Source: a virus. Taken from it: 36,856 nt of DNA. Shown one piece after another: positions 28,369-36,512 of the stretch. The position numbers and the translations under genes were made by a program. The notes beneath the pieces were generated by a model, which searched no databases, had not been told where the DNA came from, and saw only the letters and a program-made list of their open reading frames with translations. Location: positions 1 through 36,856 of IMG/VR virus record IMGVR_UViG_3300046538_000096; one strand, 5' to 3'. How positions within the stretch are numbered: position 1 is the first letter of the stretch; each line of letters opens with the position of its first letter.

Positions 28369-29927
28369 TAGCGCGCCCTCCCATTTGCCGAACTTTCCTG
28401 CATTGATTTGAGCTGCTTATCAAGGGCGTCGGTCGAGCCCTGCGCAATACCTGCCGCGTCTGTAGCTTGCGGGGCGTTTACGTTGAGTTCTCCAACGCTC
28501 AAATTGTTCTCAACCTTGCTGTTGCTGTTGGCGTTGCTGATTGCGCTGCTGGTTGTTGAATTGAGCGGGCTGGCACCGGCCAGCGCCAACTGCTGCTGAC
28601 CCATACGCACAGTGTCGTTGCCGGGTACGTCGCTCGCGTCCTGGCCGCTACCGCTGGGGCGCGCACGCCCTTCTGGCTCTTGTGGGCCTGCTTGCTCGTC
28701 ATCACCCCCACCGATACCGAAGAACTTAGCAACCGTGGACACCCCGCTAGCAATTTGCTTAATGCCCCGCATGATGAATTCAATCATCTGTTGGAAGCCA
28801 ACAGTGATCGCCCGCCAAACATCGCCCGCCATCTGACCGAGGAACTTGAAGGCTACTGCAACGCCATCAACGAGCGCCTTTACGAGCGGGTACTTTTCCA
28901 CCATCTGACCAATGAACGAATCATTACCGTCAATGAAATTCATGATGTCGTCATAGATCAGCGCAAACGCAGCAGCCGCAACTATAATAGCCGCACCGAT
29001 AGCGAGTATTGGCCAGGTTGCGGCTATGGTTGCGGCAGCGGCTGCCATCATTGGTGGCACGTACGCAACGGCGACAATCGCACCAATAGCGATAAAGAAG
29101 CCAGCTACCAAATCCTTGTGGTCTTCCAGCCAATCGAAACCAACAACCAAGGCGTCAATGGCCTTGGTGAAGTAGGGCATCAAGCCGGTGCTGATGCTCA
29201 ATCCTGCGCGGTCAAACCCAGCACTGAGTTCGTTCCAAGCGGATTTGAATTTAAGCGCCTGCTCGGCGTTCTCCTTGGTGACCACGCCCTGTTCTTTCTG
29301 CTTGGCAAGCAGGCGCTCAAGCTCCGTGCGACCCTTCAACAGCATTTCAACAGTGCGGTTGTCGGTGATGCCAAGTTCCTTGATTTTAAAAACCGCTTCG
29401 TTCTTCGGCAGCTTCTCAACGGCAGCCGCCAGGTCAAGCATCCCAGCTACCGCGCCCTTTGTGTTGCCTTCGGTGTCCTTGAGCCCAACGTGCAAAGCCT
29501 TGAAGGCCTTGGCCGCGCCCGACTCTGCGTCACTCATCGCCTCGCCCATTTTCTCAGCCAGGTCGGTCAGCGAGTCGCGGGCGCCCTGAGCGTCACCGCC
29601 AGCAGCCTCAGCCGCTTTGCCGAAGGCGTCAACGTTCTCAATCGTTTCGCCCAAGGCGTCTGACGTCTGCTGCAAAGCGACGATCATGGTGGCAGACTCA
29701 AACACCCCGCTAATGCTCGCCTTCGCAGCCAGGAAGCCCGCCAGCGCCCCGGCAGCCCCCGTGATAAAGCCCGCCATAGATGAGCCGGTTTTGGCTGCAA
29801 CCGTGTCCGTTGCTTTCAGTTTGTGGATAAGGGCATCAGCAGACAGGGCCGCTTTTTTATTGCCGTCATCAACCGACTTGGTGTCGGATTGAAAGACCGT
29901 GACCCAGGTGTCGAGAATGCCGCCCAT
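28368..29927 (-). CDS. Tape measure protein
   Basis: 519 aa, indicating a short tail. The N-terminal half is Ala-rich helices (QTSDALGETIENVDAFGKA, LTDLAEKMGEAMSDAESG). Residues about 273-325 are a hydrophobic stretch (FFIAIGAIVAVAYVPP, WPILAIGAAIIVAAAAF), likely inserted in the host inner membrane during DNA entry. The C-terminus is low-complexity, Gly/Asp/Gln then Asn/Ser-rich. The ATG overlaps the frameshift stop of the chaperone gene (TAATG), the normal place for a tape measure. Confidence 0.9.
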   Translation of the reverse strand: MGGILDTWVTVFQSDTKSVDDGNKKAALSADALIHKLKATDTVAAKTGSSMAGFITGAAGALAGFLAAKASISGVFESATMIVALQQTSDALGETIENVDAFGKAAEAAGGDAQGARDSLTDLAEKMGEAMSDAESGAAKAFKALHVGLKDTEGNTKGAVAGMLDLAAAVEKLPKNEAVFKIKELGITDNRTVEMLLKGRTELERLLAKQKEQGVVTKENAEQALKFKSAWNELSAGFDRAGLSISTGLMPYFTKAIDALVVGFDWLEDHKDLVAGFFIAIGAIVAVAYVPPMMAAAAATIAATWPILAIGAAIIVAAAAFALIYDDIMNFIDGNDSFIGQMVEKYPLVKALVDGVAVAFKFLGQMAGDVWRAITVGFQQMIEFIMRGIKQIASGVSTVAKFFGIGGGDDEQAGPQEPEGRARPSGSGQDASDVPGNDTVRMGQQQLALAGASPLNSTTSSAISNANSNSKVENNLSVGELNVNAPQATDAAGIAQGSTDALDKQLKSMQESSANGRAR

Positions 29928-30486
29928 TACTTGCCTCGCTCTCTTGCGTACTCAGCCGCCCGATACTCGTTGTAGCGATTGACCTGCACCATTTCCCACA
30001 GGTCAAACGCCTCTTCCATGTCTATTGAGGTTTTGAGGTCGGTGAAGCTGACAGATCCCGCGTGCCCGGTGAGGATGCATGCAACGAATCCGTCACTGTT
30101 TGGATAAGCGACGGTAGGTGCTTGGCAATCAATCCGCTTAAGAAAGTCGAGAGATCGCCTTGACCGAAAAAACTTGTGTTGTATTGCAACATTGCGTACT
30201 CAATGCGCAACAGTTGCTCACCGTCCACCACGTGGTTATTGATGAGCGCTTTGTTGACCAACGCAATCTCTTGACCATCATCAAGCCGAACCGCGACGTA
30301 TCGCATGAGCAGTTGCATTACCTCTTCGGAGACGTTGTATTCCCCGAGCTTAGGAATGTTGCTCACTGGATACTTCGCCATCACTTCCCGCATTGGGATA
30401 GCGGGAATCTTTGAAACGATAAACGTTTTCACGTCACCGTCAGAGTCCTTGATTTCTACGTCCTTCGGCTTGATGAGGTCAGACAT
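29927..30486 (-). CDS. Tail assembly chaperone, -1 frameshift product (about 186 aa)
   Basis: The long form of the chaperone, equivalent to lambda gpGT. The first 107 codons are shared with the short form. At TTTTTTC (30172-30166) a -1 slip enters a frame that is open for 79 codons to TAA at 29929-29927. The new C-terminus reads RSRRSLDFLKRID, then DGFVACILTGHAG, SIDMEEAFDLWEM and NRYNEYRAAEYARER, well-formed protein. It ends exactly at the tape measure start. No good independent start serves this frame. The long form would bind both tape measure and tube subunits. Confidence 0.82.
30022..30486 (-). CDS. Tail assembly chaperone, zero-frame product (154 aa)
   Basis: Begins MSDLIKPKDVEIKDSDGDVK; the helical core (SEEVMQLLMRYVAVRLDDG, GEQLLRIEYAMLQ) fits tail chaperones encoded between tube and tape measure. 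After the slippery site the zero frame continues for only 47 residues ending in low-complexity ASSPGTRDLSASPTSKPQ. It is the gpG-equivalent and would be made in excess of the frameshift form. Confidence 0.8.
   Translation of the reverse strand: MSDLIKPKDVEIKDSDGDVKTFIVSKIPAIPMREVMAKYPVSNIPKLGEYNVSEEVMQLLMRYVAVRLDDGQEIALVNKALINNHVVDGEQLLRIEYAMLQYNTSFFGQGDLSTFLSGLIAKHLPSLIQTVTDSLHASSPGTRDLSASPTSKPQ
30166..30172 (-). other. Slippery heptamer T TTT TTC (programmed -1 frameshift site)
   Basis: In the zero frame it reads AGT TTT TTC, so T-TTT-TTC fits X-XXY-YYZ. Both tRNAs can re-pair with TTT-TTT after a -1 shift. The new frame stays open to the tape measure start. Confidence 0.82.
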
Positions 30487-30488
30487 TA

Positions 30489-30950
30489 TTAGTTCCCCGT
30501 TGGCTTGGTTGTTGCGATGTTTTCGAATGTGAAGCTGTAGACGCTGTCTTTGTAACGACCTGCCGACGTTGCCGAGCGACCAGGCGTGTACGCGCCGCAG
30601 TGACCGCCTGAGAGCGTCACAGTACCACCATCAGGGTAGTTGCCGATGAATGACACCTCATCCCGTGCAACACGTTTGCCCTTGGCTGCGCGGTTGGCGT
30701 CAAAGCCGTATTGCAGCGCAATGTCGTCATCACTGCCAGGAACAACAGCAATCTTGATTGGGATGGGCTTAGGGGCCGACCAGTGCACCAAGGTGCCGTT
30801 GGCGGTCATGGCACTGTCAGCAATCTGCACCTCAGGGATGTCGAGCGGGTCAGTGCCGTCAGCAATCTCACTGATGGTTACCCCGCTCGGGTAGGTCTTG
30901 CTGAAAACAACGCGAAAGCTAATACCCGTCGAGCTGATATCTAGCGGCAT
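30489..30950 (-). CDS. Tail tube protein
   Basis: 153 aa between sheath and chaperone genes. Beta-rich with IADGTDPLDIPEVQIADSAM, TLVHWSAPKPIPIKIAVVPG and a C-terminal SVYSFTFENI. The DUF3277-type tube protein usually follows DUF3383 sheaths (recalled). It polymerises inside the sheath to form the DNA conduit. Confidence 0.83.
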   Translation of the reverse strand: MPLDISSTGISFRVVFSKTYPSGVTISEIADGTDPLDIPEVQIADSAMTANGTLVHWSAPKPIPIKIAVVPGSDDDIALQYGFDANRAAKGKRVARDEVSFIGNYPDGGTVTLSGGHCGAYTPGRSATSAGRYKDSVYSFTFENIATTKPTGN

Positions 30951-30965
30951 AATTAACGCTCCAAG

Positions 30966-32489
30966 TTATACGAGGTTGTGCGAGCCTTCAATTTTGCGCA
31001 CGACATCATTTTTCGAATAGACGAGAGTGTACACGGCTTTGTATTCCGTGGTGTTGCTCGGGCCAGTGTACGGAACAATCACAACGTCAGCCCAATAGCC
31101 GTTGGTTTGCACGTCGCGCCAGGCGTCAGTGTCGCCTGTAATCTGAGTCACGGCGATCTGTTGCAGTGCGGTGAACGGCTTGCCGATGCTGATGACACCG
31201 TTGCGTTTGGCTTGGATCACACGACCCAACAGCAGGCCCATGACCACGCCGCGCCCTGCGTCATCTGCGCCGATTTCAGCGAGGGAGAGTTGACCGCTCA
31301 GGAAGTCAGATTGCAGCGAGGATTTAAACCACTGCTCGTTGAAATGGACGTTCATGTCCAGTGGCGCAGTAGCACCGCCGAGCAAGTAACCGCGCTGGAA
31401 GAATGCGAGTTTCTGGCCGGCGTTGGACGTGGTGCCGTAGTAGTTCACACGCAACGCATCCATTGCGTTTGCGGTGGTGTCGTCGCTGACGTCGTTATCG
31501 TTCTCAAACGGCCCCTGACGATACATCACGTTGACTACGCAGTTGCTGCGGTTGTAGTCAATCGCTGCACCTACAGCAGCCGGCAGCGATTCTTTGTACT
31601 CGCCTGCAAGGCCGTTGAGAATCAAACCGGTCGATGCGTATTGCGACAACTGCGCGTACACCTGCGCCGCGTTGGCCAGGGTGACTTGATAGTAGAACTG
31701 ATATTTGACGTTCAAGCCGGCGTTATACAGCGCCACGGCTTCGGCTTGGTCAACGGTGACAGCACCCGCAGCAGCGTAAGAGAGGCTACCAAACGAATCG
31801 GTCACTTGCTCAGCAACTTGCAGCGCTTGCACAGGCTGCTGCGCTGCGGCACCAGGCGAGAAAATAGACAACGCAGCGCGCCAGCCGAGCAGTGTACCGA
31901 CGTCGCCAGCAACAGCAACGCCAAGAGCTACAGGCGCAACACCTGCTGCACCACCGACCAGATTGAACGCACTCGCAACAGCGTCATAGGTCACGGTTGC
32001 AGTCGCCCAAACAGGGGCAACGTTCGCTGCACGGATGGCAACTTGCAAGATGCTCGCAACGTCGGCCAGGGTCAGCGCCGTAGAGAAGTTCAAGCCCGCC
32101 AGCGACACCGAAACCGCGCCGAGGGTCAGTGGCAACGTACCCGTGGTGATAGCGGTGAAGTCGGCAAGCACTGGTTTGATCTTGCCGCCGAAAATGCGCG
32201 GTGCGCGAGCAACGTCAACATAGGCTGCAAACCGCAGTTCCTTTGCCTTGCTCGCAGGTGGGGGCGAGATATAGGCAGCGTACTGCGCAGCGTACTCAGC
32301 ATCAGGCGAGGAACTGCCGAACAATGCAGCGGCAAGGGTCGCAATCTCATCACTGAGGGTTACCACGCTGCCGGCTGGAACTTTCGGGTCAGTGGTGAAA
32401 CGAAGCCCGCAGCGCGAGCGCTCAGCGACAACCTGAGCGCCGACAACCCCGGACGCGATGGGAACGTAGCGGTTAATGCTAATAGGCAT
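30966..32489 (-). CDS. Tail sheath protein (DUF3383-type)
   Basis: 507 aa with AAGGGG before the ATG. Typical elements: an N-terminal SINRYVPIASGV, a middle TTGTLPLTLGAVSVSLAG with Ala-rich repeats, LGWRAALSIFSPGAAAQQP, and a C-terminal WRDVQTNGYWADVVIVPYTG followed by YKAVYTLVYSKNDVVRKIEG, which provides the intersubunit handshake strands. A sheath plus the wedge proteins establishes a contractile tail. Confidence 0.88.
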   Translation of the reverse strand: MPISINRYVPIASGVVGAQVVAERSRCGLRFTTDPKVPAGSVVTLSDEIATLAAALFGSSSPDAEYAAQYAAYISPPPASKAKELRFAAYVDVARAPRIFGGKIKPVLADFTAITTGTLPLTLGAVSVSLAGLNFSTALTLADVASILQVAIRAANVAPVWATATVTYDAVASAFNLVGGAAGVAPVALGVAVAGDVGTLLGWRAALSIFSPGAAAQQPVQALQVAEQVTDSFGSLSYAAAGAVTVDQAEAVALYNAGLNVKYQFYYQVTLANAAQVYAQLSQYASTGLILNGLAGEYKESLPAAVGAAIDYNRSNCVVNVMYRQGPFENDNDVSDDTTANAMDALRVNYYGTTSNAGQKLAFFQRGYLLGGATAPLDMNVHFNEQWFKSSLQSDFLSGQLSLAEIGADDAGRGVVMGLLLGRVIQAKRNGVISIGKPFTALQQIAVTQITGDTDAWRDVQTNGYWADVVIVPYTGPSNTTEYKAVYTLVYSKNDVVRKIEGSHNLV

Positions 32490-32499
32490 GGTGGCCCCT

Positions 32500-33039
32500 T
32501 TATACTCGGTGGATTGCGATATCTGCGGTCTGGATTATCGCAGACTTTTGGATTATTGAACGACGGTAACTCATAGTAAATTCAAACATCGGGCCAGCTT
32601 CAAACTGTGCGCGGTCGTTGACTACAAAGTTAGGCTTAGTTGACGGTATCTTTTCAATTCCCATACCGTTCGCTTTGAGCGCTTTGATGAACGGCGGGGA
32701 CTTCAACAACATCAGCGCCAACTTGACAACATCCCCCGCACGCAGCGCGGTAAGGTCGGTTTTGTTGACCGGCGCGAACCCCTGCACTTGATAGGTGATG
32801 CGCATCCGCTGGGTTGAGGTATCGACCGTTTGCCCGGTGCCGATGTTGTGCGTTGTGTTGTAGCCCTGCGCACCGTGCGGGTCATCAGCAATCTCAACGA
32901 AGTACAACACCGGGCCATCAAGGCGCCCTTGATTGTCCGTTTGAAAGCTGGCCGTTACGTCAATCTCAGGGCGCCCTTGCTCGGCCATCATCGCCAGCAT
33001 CTGCGCCCGAAAGAACGCTGCAATTTCGTTATTGTTCAT
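32500..33039 (-). CDS. Tail/neck terminator protein (LIC_12616-type)
   Basis: 179 aa just upstream of the sheath. Contains PVLYFVEIADDPHGAQGYN and TQRMRITYQVQGF, with a C-terminal AGPMFEFTMSYRRS. The pattern matches neck terminator proteins that cap the tube or sheath and join it to the head. Assigned largely from operon position and fold-like pattern. Start overlaps the preceding stop (TGATG). Confidence 0.7.
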   Translation of the reverse strand: MNNNEIAAFFRAQMLAMMAEQGRPEIDVTASFQTDNQGRLDGPVLYFVEIADDPHGAQGYNTTHNIGTGQTVDTSTQRMRITYQVQGFAPVNKTDLTALRAGDVVKLALMLLKSPPFIKALKANGMGIEKIPSTKPNFVVNDRAQFEAGPMFEFTMSYRRSIIQKSAIIQTADIAIHRV

Positions 33040-33413
33040 CAGTCCGCAACCCCAATGTCAACGAACATGGCTGATTGCCAACCATCTACGTCGTTCCACG
33101 GAACATCCGACACCGTGCTGTACTTGCGCCCGTTGCGCTCGGCCAGGTCGGGCGACTCGCCTCGGTTAATAGAGTTGATGCGCTCGCTCGCGTAGAACAT
33201 GAAATATTTCTTTGTCAGGTCCAACCCGAGGGATTCGTATTTTGTTTGGTCTACCGGCTGCCATGAGCCGTCAACAGGCACTTGCGCGGCATACGTGGTC
33301 ACCCACTCACCTATCGCGTTCTCTGTGCGGCCTGTGGCTCGGCTCAGTGCGATCTGCTGGGGTGCGATAACCGTGAGCGCGATGGATAAAAGGTTGCTGC
33401 CTGGCACGCTCAT
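33039..33413 (-). CDS. Head-tail joining (neck) protein
   Basis: 124 aa. Contains NAIGEWVTTYAAQVPVDGSW and GLDLTKKYFMFYASERI with VPWNDVDGWQSAMFVDIG, the beta-barrel style of small head-closure or stopper proteins. Lies between two other neck genes with ATGA overlap. The exact position in the neck is not clear from sequence. Confidence 0.65.
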   Translation of the reverse strand: MSVPGSNLLSIALTVIAPQQIALSRATGRTENAIGEWVTTYAAQVPVDGSWQPVDQTKYESLGLDLTKKYFMFYASERINSINRGESPDLAERNGRKYSTVSDVPWNDVDGWQSAMFVDIGVAD

Positions 33414-33910
33414 AGTGATGCATCCTTCTTGGTGGTCTGGTTGGTCAAGCTTGCCTGCATATACCCGGTGTCGTGCAACGGGTCTTTGTTCACTTCCTCA
33501 ACACTGAGCCCTCGTTTCCTTGCTCGTGCTGCAACTGTCGAGTCTGCGAGCTTTTCAAACGGCGCGGTGGCCAGGGTCTTGCGAATGTCGCCGGCCACCT
33601 GCAACCCAACAAGATCGTACATGTTGATTGCAGTGTGCTTGCCATCCATTACCGACTTGGCACCCTTGGCCAACAGCACGCTCCAACCCTTCTGTTTCTC
33701 GGTCTGCGTTGCGCGCACAAAGGAACGCGGTGGTTGCCCGTTCTCAGGGTTGCCAAACTCGCCAATAACAGCAGCGTACGCAACCGGCACGTTACTGTCA
33801 GGATATTTGGCAGTCGAGAACCAGCCGACCGCAGCCTGCTTGCTTTGAAGTTCAGCAAGCCGCTTGGCCAGCACCTGGCGCCCAACGCCCGCCCCTTTGC
33901 TAACGATCAC
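33410..33910 (-). CDS. Neck/tail-completion protein (HK97 gp10-like)
   Basis: 166 aa; GTG start overlapping the previous stop (GTGA). Motifs QAAVGWFSTAKYPDSNVPVA, VIGEFGNPENGQPPRSFVRA and DPLHDTGYMQASL match the gp10-like or Mu-type virion morphogenesis family; the P-x-R-x-F and L-x-D-T/S-G-x-x-x-x-S patterns are usual for it. It forms part of the head-tail interface. Confidence 0.8.
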   Translation of the reverse strand: MIVSKGAGVGRQVLAKRLAELQSKQAAVGWFSTAKYPDSNVPVAYAAVIGEFGNPENGQPPRSFVRATQTEKQKGWSVLLAKGAKSVMDGKHTAINMYDLVGLQVAGDIRKTLATAPFEKLADSTVAARARKRGLSVEEVNKDPLHDTGYMQASLTNQTTKKDASL

Positions 33911-34365
33911 CGTAAGCGCATCCGACCGCGAGGAACACCGAACGCACCACGGAACGCCAAGCCCTCAGGGGCACCACCGACGATGCCACCACCCCGCGAC
34001 AGGATGCGTAGCAAGGCCAGCAGTTGCTTGCCGTACGATGAGCTGTTGAGCCAATAGGCCCACGCGCTCTTGCTCTCAGGTGGCACCAGGCTCACCGATA
34101 CCTTGTCGATGGTGGCGCCAGCAACCGGGGCTGCGCTGGTGTTGCCCGCAATGATGAGCTGATTGAGCCACGTGAGGTGCGCGGTCATCAAGTCGAGCGC
34201 GAGTTGTAGTTGCGCCCCGCTCATGCCGCCCCAATCGCTTGGGAAAATGTACGCGGTCGCCATAGTAAAATACCCCGACAGTTGCCCATCGGGGTATTTG
34301 GTTGTGCTCGTGAACGCTGGGAACTGTTCGCGAAAGGCGACCGAATCAAAAATATGTTCGGCCAT
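33907..34365 (-). CDS. Head-tail adaptor (DUF4054-like)
   Basis: 152 aa. Begins AEHIFDSVAFREQFPAFTS and continues with GYFTMATAYIFPSDWGGM, then ALDLMTAHLTWLNQL, a helical connector arrangement typical of DUF4054 adaptor proteins that dock under the portal. The C-terminus is Gly/Arg-rich. Located between the capsid genes and the neck genes, as expected. Confidence 0.78.
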   Translation of the reverse strand: MAEHIFDSVAFREQFPAFTSTTKYPDGQLSGYFTMATAYIFPSDWGGMSGAQLQLALDLMTAHLTWLNQLIIAGNTSAAPVAGATIDKVSVSLVPPESKSAWAYWLNSSSYGKQLLALLRILSRGGGIVGGAPEGLAFRGAFGVPRGRMRLR

Positions 34366-34376
34366 GGTGCTTCACC

Positions 34377-34799
34377 TTATTTGCGGTTGCGACGTGGGGT
34401 GCCAGTTGGTGGCGGGGTGTCGAGCTGCACGGTGTTGACCACGGTGGGTGCTTTCAAACCCTCGGCGGTGTAATCCTGCTCAACGTCCGGTGCTGAGTCG
34501 TCGCGGCCTTCCATGTCGCTTGCAGCCAGGTCAGCGTCACGAATGTCCTTGACGCTGTCGATGGTGATGAAACCGTTGAGCTTGTGCATCTTGAACGTCG
34601 GGTCGGTTTCGAGGAACGCCAGTTCGTCGTCAGTAACCTGAGTGCCAACGCCACGCGGGGTGATGATGGTCTTGCGGTGCGCGACGTTGGCGCCACCATT
34701 GATGGTCACCGAGGCACCCGCAATGCTGAGCCCACCGGGAGAAGTTTTCCAGTCGGTGTAAGTTACTGCACCGGTCATGGTCGAAAAGAGTAGCGGCAT
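34377..34799 (-). CDS. Hypothetical head-region structural protein
   Basis: 140 aa with AAGGG 7-8 nt before the ATG. N-terminal 60 residues (FSTMTGAVTYTDWKTSPGG, SVTINGGANVAHRKTIITP) are beta-rich; the middle (DELAFLETDPTFKMHKLNG) recalls proteins found between capsid and adaptor genes in related phages. The tail is acidic then Pro/Arg-rich. No precise role. Confidence 0.65.
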   Translation of the reverse strand: MPLLFSTMTGAVTYTDWKTSPGGLSIAGASVTINGGANVAHRKTIITPRGVGTQVTDDELAFLETDPTFKMHKLNGFITIDSVKDIRDADLAASDMEGRDDSAPDVEQDYTAEGLKAPTVVNTVQLDTPPPTGTPRRNRK

Positions 34800-34825
34800 G
34801 TCAAAGCCCTTTTGTTTGTTGGTGT

Positions 34826-34851
34826 AAGGGCGCCCAACATAGCACGCCCTT
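34826..34851. other. Hairpin downstream of the major capsid gene
   Basis: AAGGGCG/CGCCCTT with a 12-nt loop, with no T-run on the minus strand. It may stabilise the capsid mRNA or reduce read-through. Confidence 0.45.
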
Positions 34852-34860
34852 GACGGTTTG

Positions 34861-35976
34861 TTAAACGCCAGTGATGCGGTACACGGCGAATGGACGGGTC
34901 ACCATCACACCGGCCAGGGCGTTGGTGTAATCCTCGACGGTGGTTTTAACGCGCTTTTCAATGCCCAGTGGGTGGACCTTGGAAGCGATCAGTTGTTGAA
35001 TCACCTGGCCTGCGTCATCACCGGTCGCGTCAACCTTCTCGACGTAGATATAGCAGACGTTGGCGCCGCCGTTGGCCGCGTCGAGTTCCGGCGCGTCTTC
35101 GGTGCGTACGTTCGGATAGTTCTCTTTCAGCCACTCGCCAACCGTGGTGGTGCCCAGGTCGTTGGGGATGCTCAAGAACTCGATGACGCTGGTGCCAGTG
35201 GCCAACGTGATTGGCGCTTTTTTCGGGTCGATGTTGCTACCCGAACGGGTACGCAGTGCAGCGAACGCGGTGCGCAGGTCTTTGATGATTTCGAGGAAAG
35301 TTTTATCCATCCACTTGGTGGAACCGCCAGCACCGGCAGGCACAGTTGCATAAGCCAACAGACCAGGCTCGTTGAGCAGACCGTAGGTGCGGTTGCTGCC
35401 ACCGTTGTAACCGAAGAAGCCCAGGCGGTTACGCGAGATTTCCAGCGCCATCATGGCCGCGTCACGCTTCTCGCCAGCCGCGTTGTCTTTCATCAGCGCT
35501 GCGCGGGCGTCTTCCAGTGCGCCGACTTGGAAACCTTGTTCGAAGCGCACAATGTCGCGCTCTTCGTACGTTGCGTTGTAGCTGGAAAATGGAACGTTAC
35601 CGTGGTCGCTGTAGATTTGCGCAGCGCCGACACTTTCCATGATCTTTTGAACAACGCTGCCCATTTCCCAGGAACCGACAACGCGCTCGCCCAACAGCTC
35701 ATCGATCTTGCGAGCCGAGGTGAGAACACGAATGGTGCCGGGTAGCCACGCTTGCGTGAACTGCAGCAAGGTCGCGGCGCTCGGCGGGGTGATCATCGCG
35801 GCGTCCATCGCGAAGGTCATGCGGCGGAAATCAGCCTCGGTCAAGTCAACGCCGATGGCGTCCAGGCCCAAGCCACGGATACCGTGCGAACGGATTTCCT
35901 CGGGGGTAATGTTCATCACGCCGACATTTCGGGCGTGGGTGGTAGAGCGGGTGCGGCTCGGTTGCAAGTGTGCCAT
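34861..35976 (-). CDS. Major capsid protein (DUF2184-type)
   Basis: 371 aa. Recognised by IRGLGLDAIGVDLTEADFRR, SAATLLQFTQAWLPGTIRVL (about residues 62-80), WEMGSVVQKIMESVG and RLGFFGYNGGSNRTYGLLNE, with a C-terminal TVEDYTNALAGVMVTRP. These fit the DUF2184 capsid family with an HK97-like fold. Surrounded by a decoration-like gene and the probable protease/scaffold. No cleavage site can be seen by eye. Confidence 0.85.
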   Translation of the reverse strand: MAHLQPSRTRSTTHARNVGVMNITPEEIRSHGIRGLGLDAIGVDLTEADFRRMTFAMDAAMITPPSAATLLQFTQAWLPGTIRVLTSARKIDELLGERVVGSWEMGSVVQKIMESVGAAQIYSDHGNVPFSSYNATYEERDIVRFEQGFQVGALEDARAALMKDNAAGEKRDAAMMALEISRNRLGFFGYNGGSNRTYGLLNEPGLLAYATVPAGAGGSTKWMDKTFLEIIKDLRTAFAALRTRSGSNIDPKKAPITLATGTSVIEFLSIPNDLGTTTVGEWLKENYPNVRTEDAPELDAANGGANVCYIYVEKVDATGDDAGQVIQQLIASKVHPLGIEKRVKTTVEDYTNALAGVMVTRPFAVYRITGV

Positions 35977-35990
35977 GTTCGCGGCGTCCC

Positions 35991-36512
35991 TTAGTTGGTC
36001 AGTTTGATGCAGATGACGTCGCCGCCAGCCAGGTCAGTGCCGATGCGATACACCACGGCGTTAGGCACAGCCAGGCTCAAGGCCGGTACTGCGGTTTCAG
36101 CAGGTACGGTTGCGATCACACCGGTAGCGATGGTGTAAATCACCTTGTCGCTGATCTGCGCAGGGGCTGCAACGCTGACCCACACGAAGCCCATTTCGAA
36201 GAACGTAGCGATGCTACCAGGCTTGACCAGCAGGCTTGGGGCCAGTGGGCCACCGGCTGCGGTGCCGTAGTTGATCAGCTCTTTTGGAGTACCTGCAATA
36301 CCACCAAATTGCAGGTCGACGTTGCCAGCAGTGTCGCCACCAGGCCCATAGAGCAGAGTGTCGCGGTTCTTGGTGAAGTAGCGGCCAAGCACGCAGTTGG
36401 CTGCGGTAGCGGTTGGGTCGATGGTGCCAGGGGTCGCACGCAGCGGGCCGTCAAATGCCAGCTCGCCTGGAATGCCTGCGCCAATGTCTTTGTTCACGGT
36501 TTGCTGAAACAT
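35991..36512 (-). CDS. Probable capsid decoration/structural protein
   Basis: 173 aa just before the capsid gene. Begins FQQTVNKDIGAGIPGELAFD, with RATPGTIDPTATAANCVLGR and a C-terminal VVYRIGTDLAGGDVICIKLTN. Small beta-rich proteins with the VNKDxGxGIPGELAFDGP start occur beside DUF2213/DUF2184 genes in many phages and are usually annotated as structural or cement proteins (recalled). Overlaps the next gene's stop by one base. Confidence 0.72.
   Translation of the reverse strand: MFQQTVNKDIGAGIPGELAFDGPLRATPGTIDPTATAANCVLGRYFTKNRDTLLYGPGGDTAGNVDLQFGGIAGTPKELINYGTAAGGPLAPSLLVKPGSIATFFEMGFVWVSVAAPAQISDKVIYTIATGVIATVPAETAVPALSLAVPNAVVYRIGTDLAGGDVICIKLTN

Noticed and set aside
28680-29663. 327-codon plus-strand frame opposite the tape measure
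   Set aside because: No start signal or recognisable motif; explained by codon bias of the tape measure gene on the other strand.
30978-32576. 532-codon plus-strand open frame opposite the sheath gene
   Set aside because: It is a mirror of the sheath codons: rich in His, Arg, Gln, Cys and Val without domain-like pattern, no ribosome binding site, and opposite to a clear structural gene.
34858-35745. 295-codon plus-strand frame opposite the major capsid gene
   Set aside because: Antisense of a highly biased late gene; no ribosome binding site and no family resemblance.
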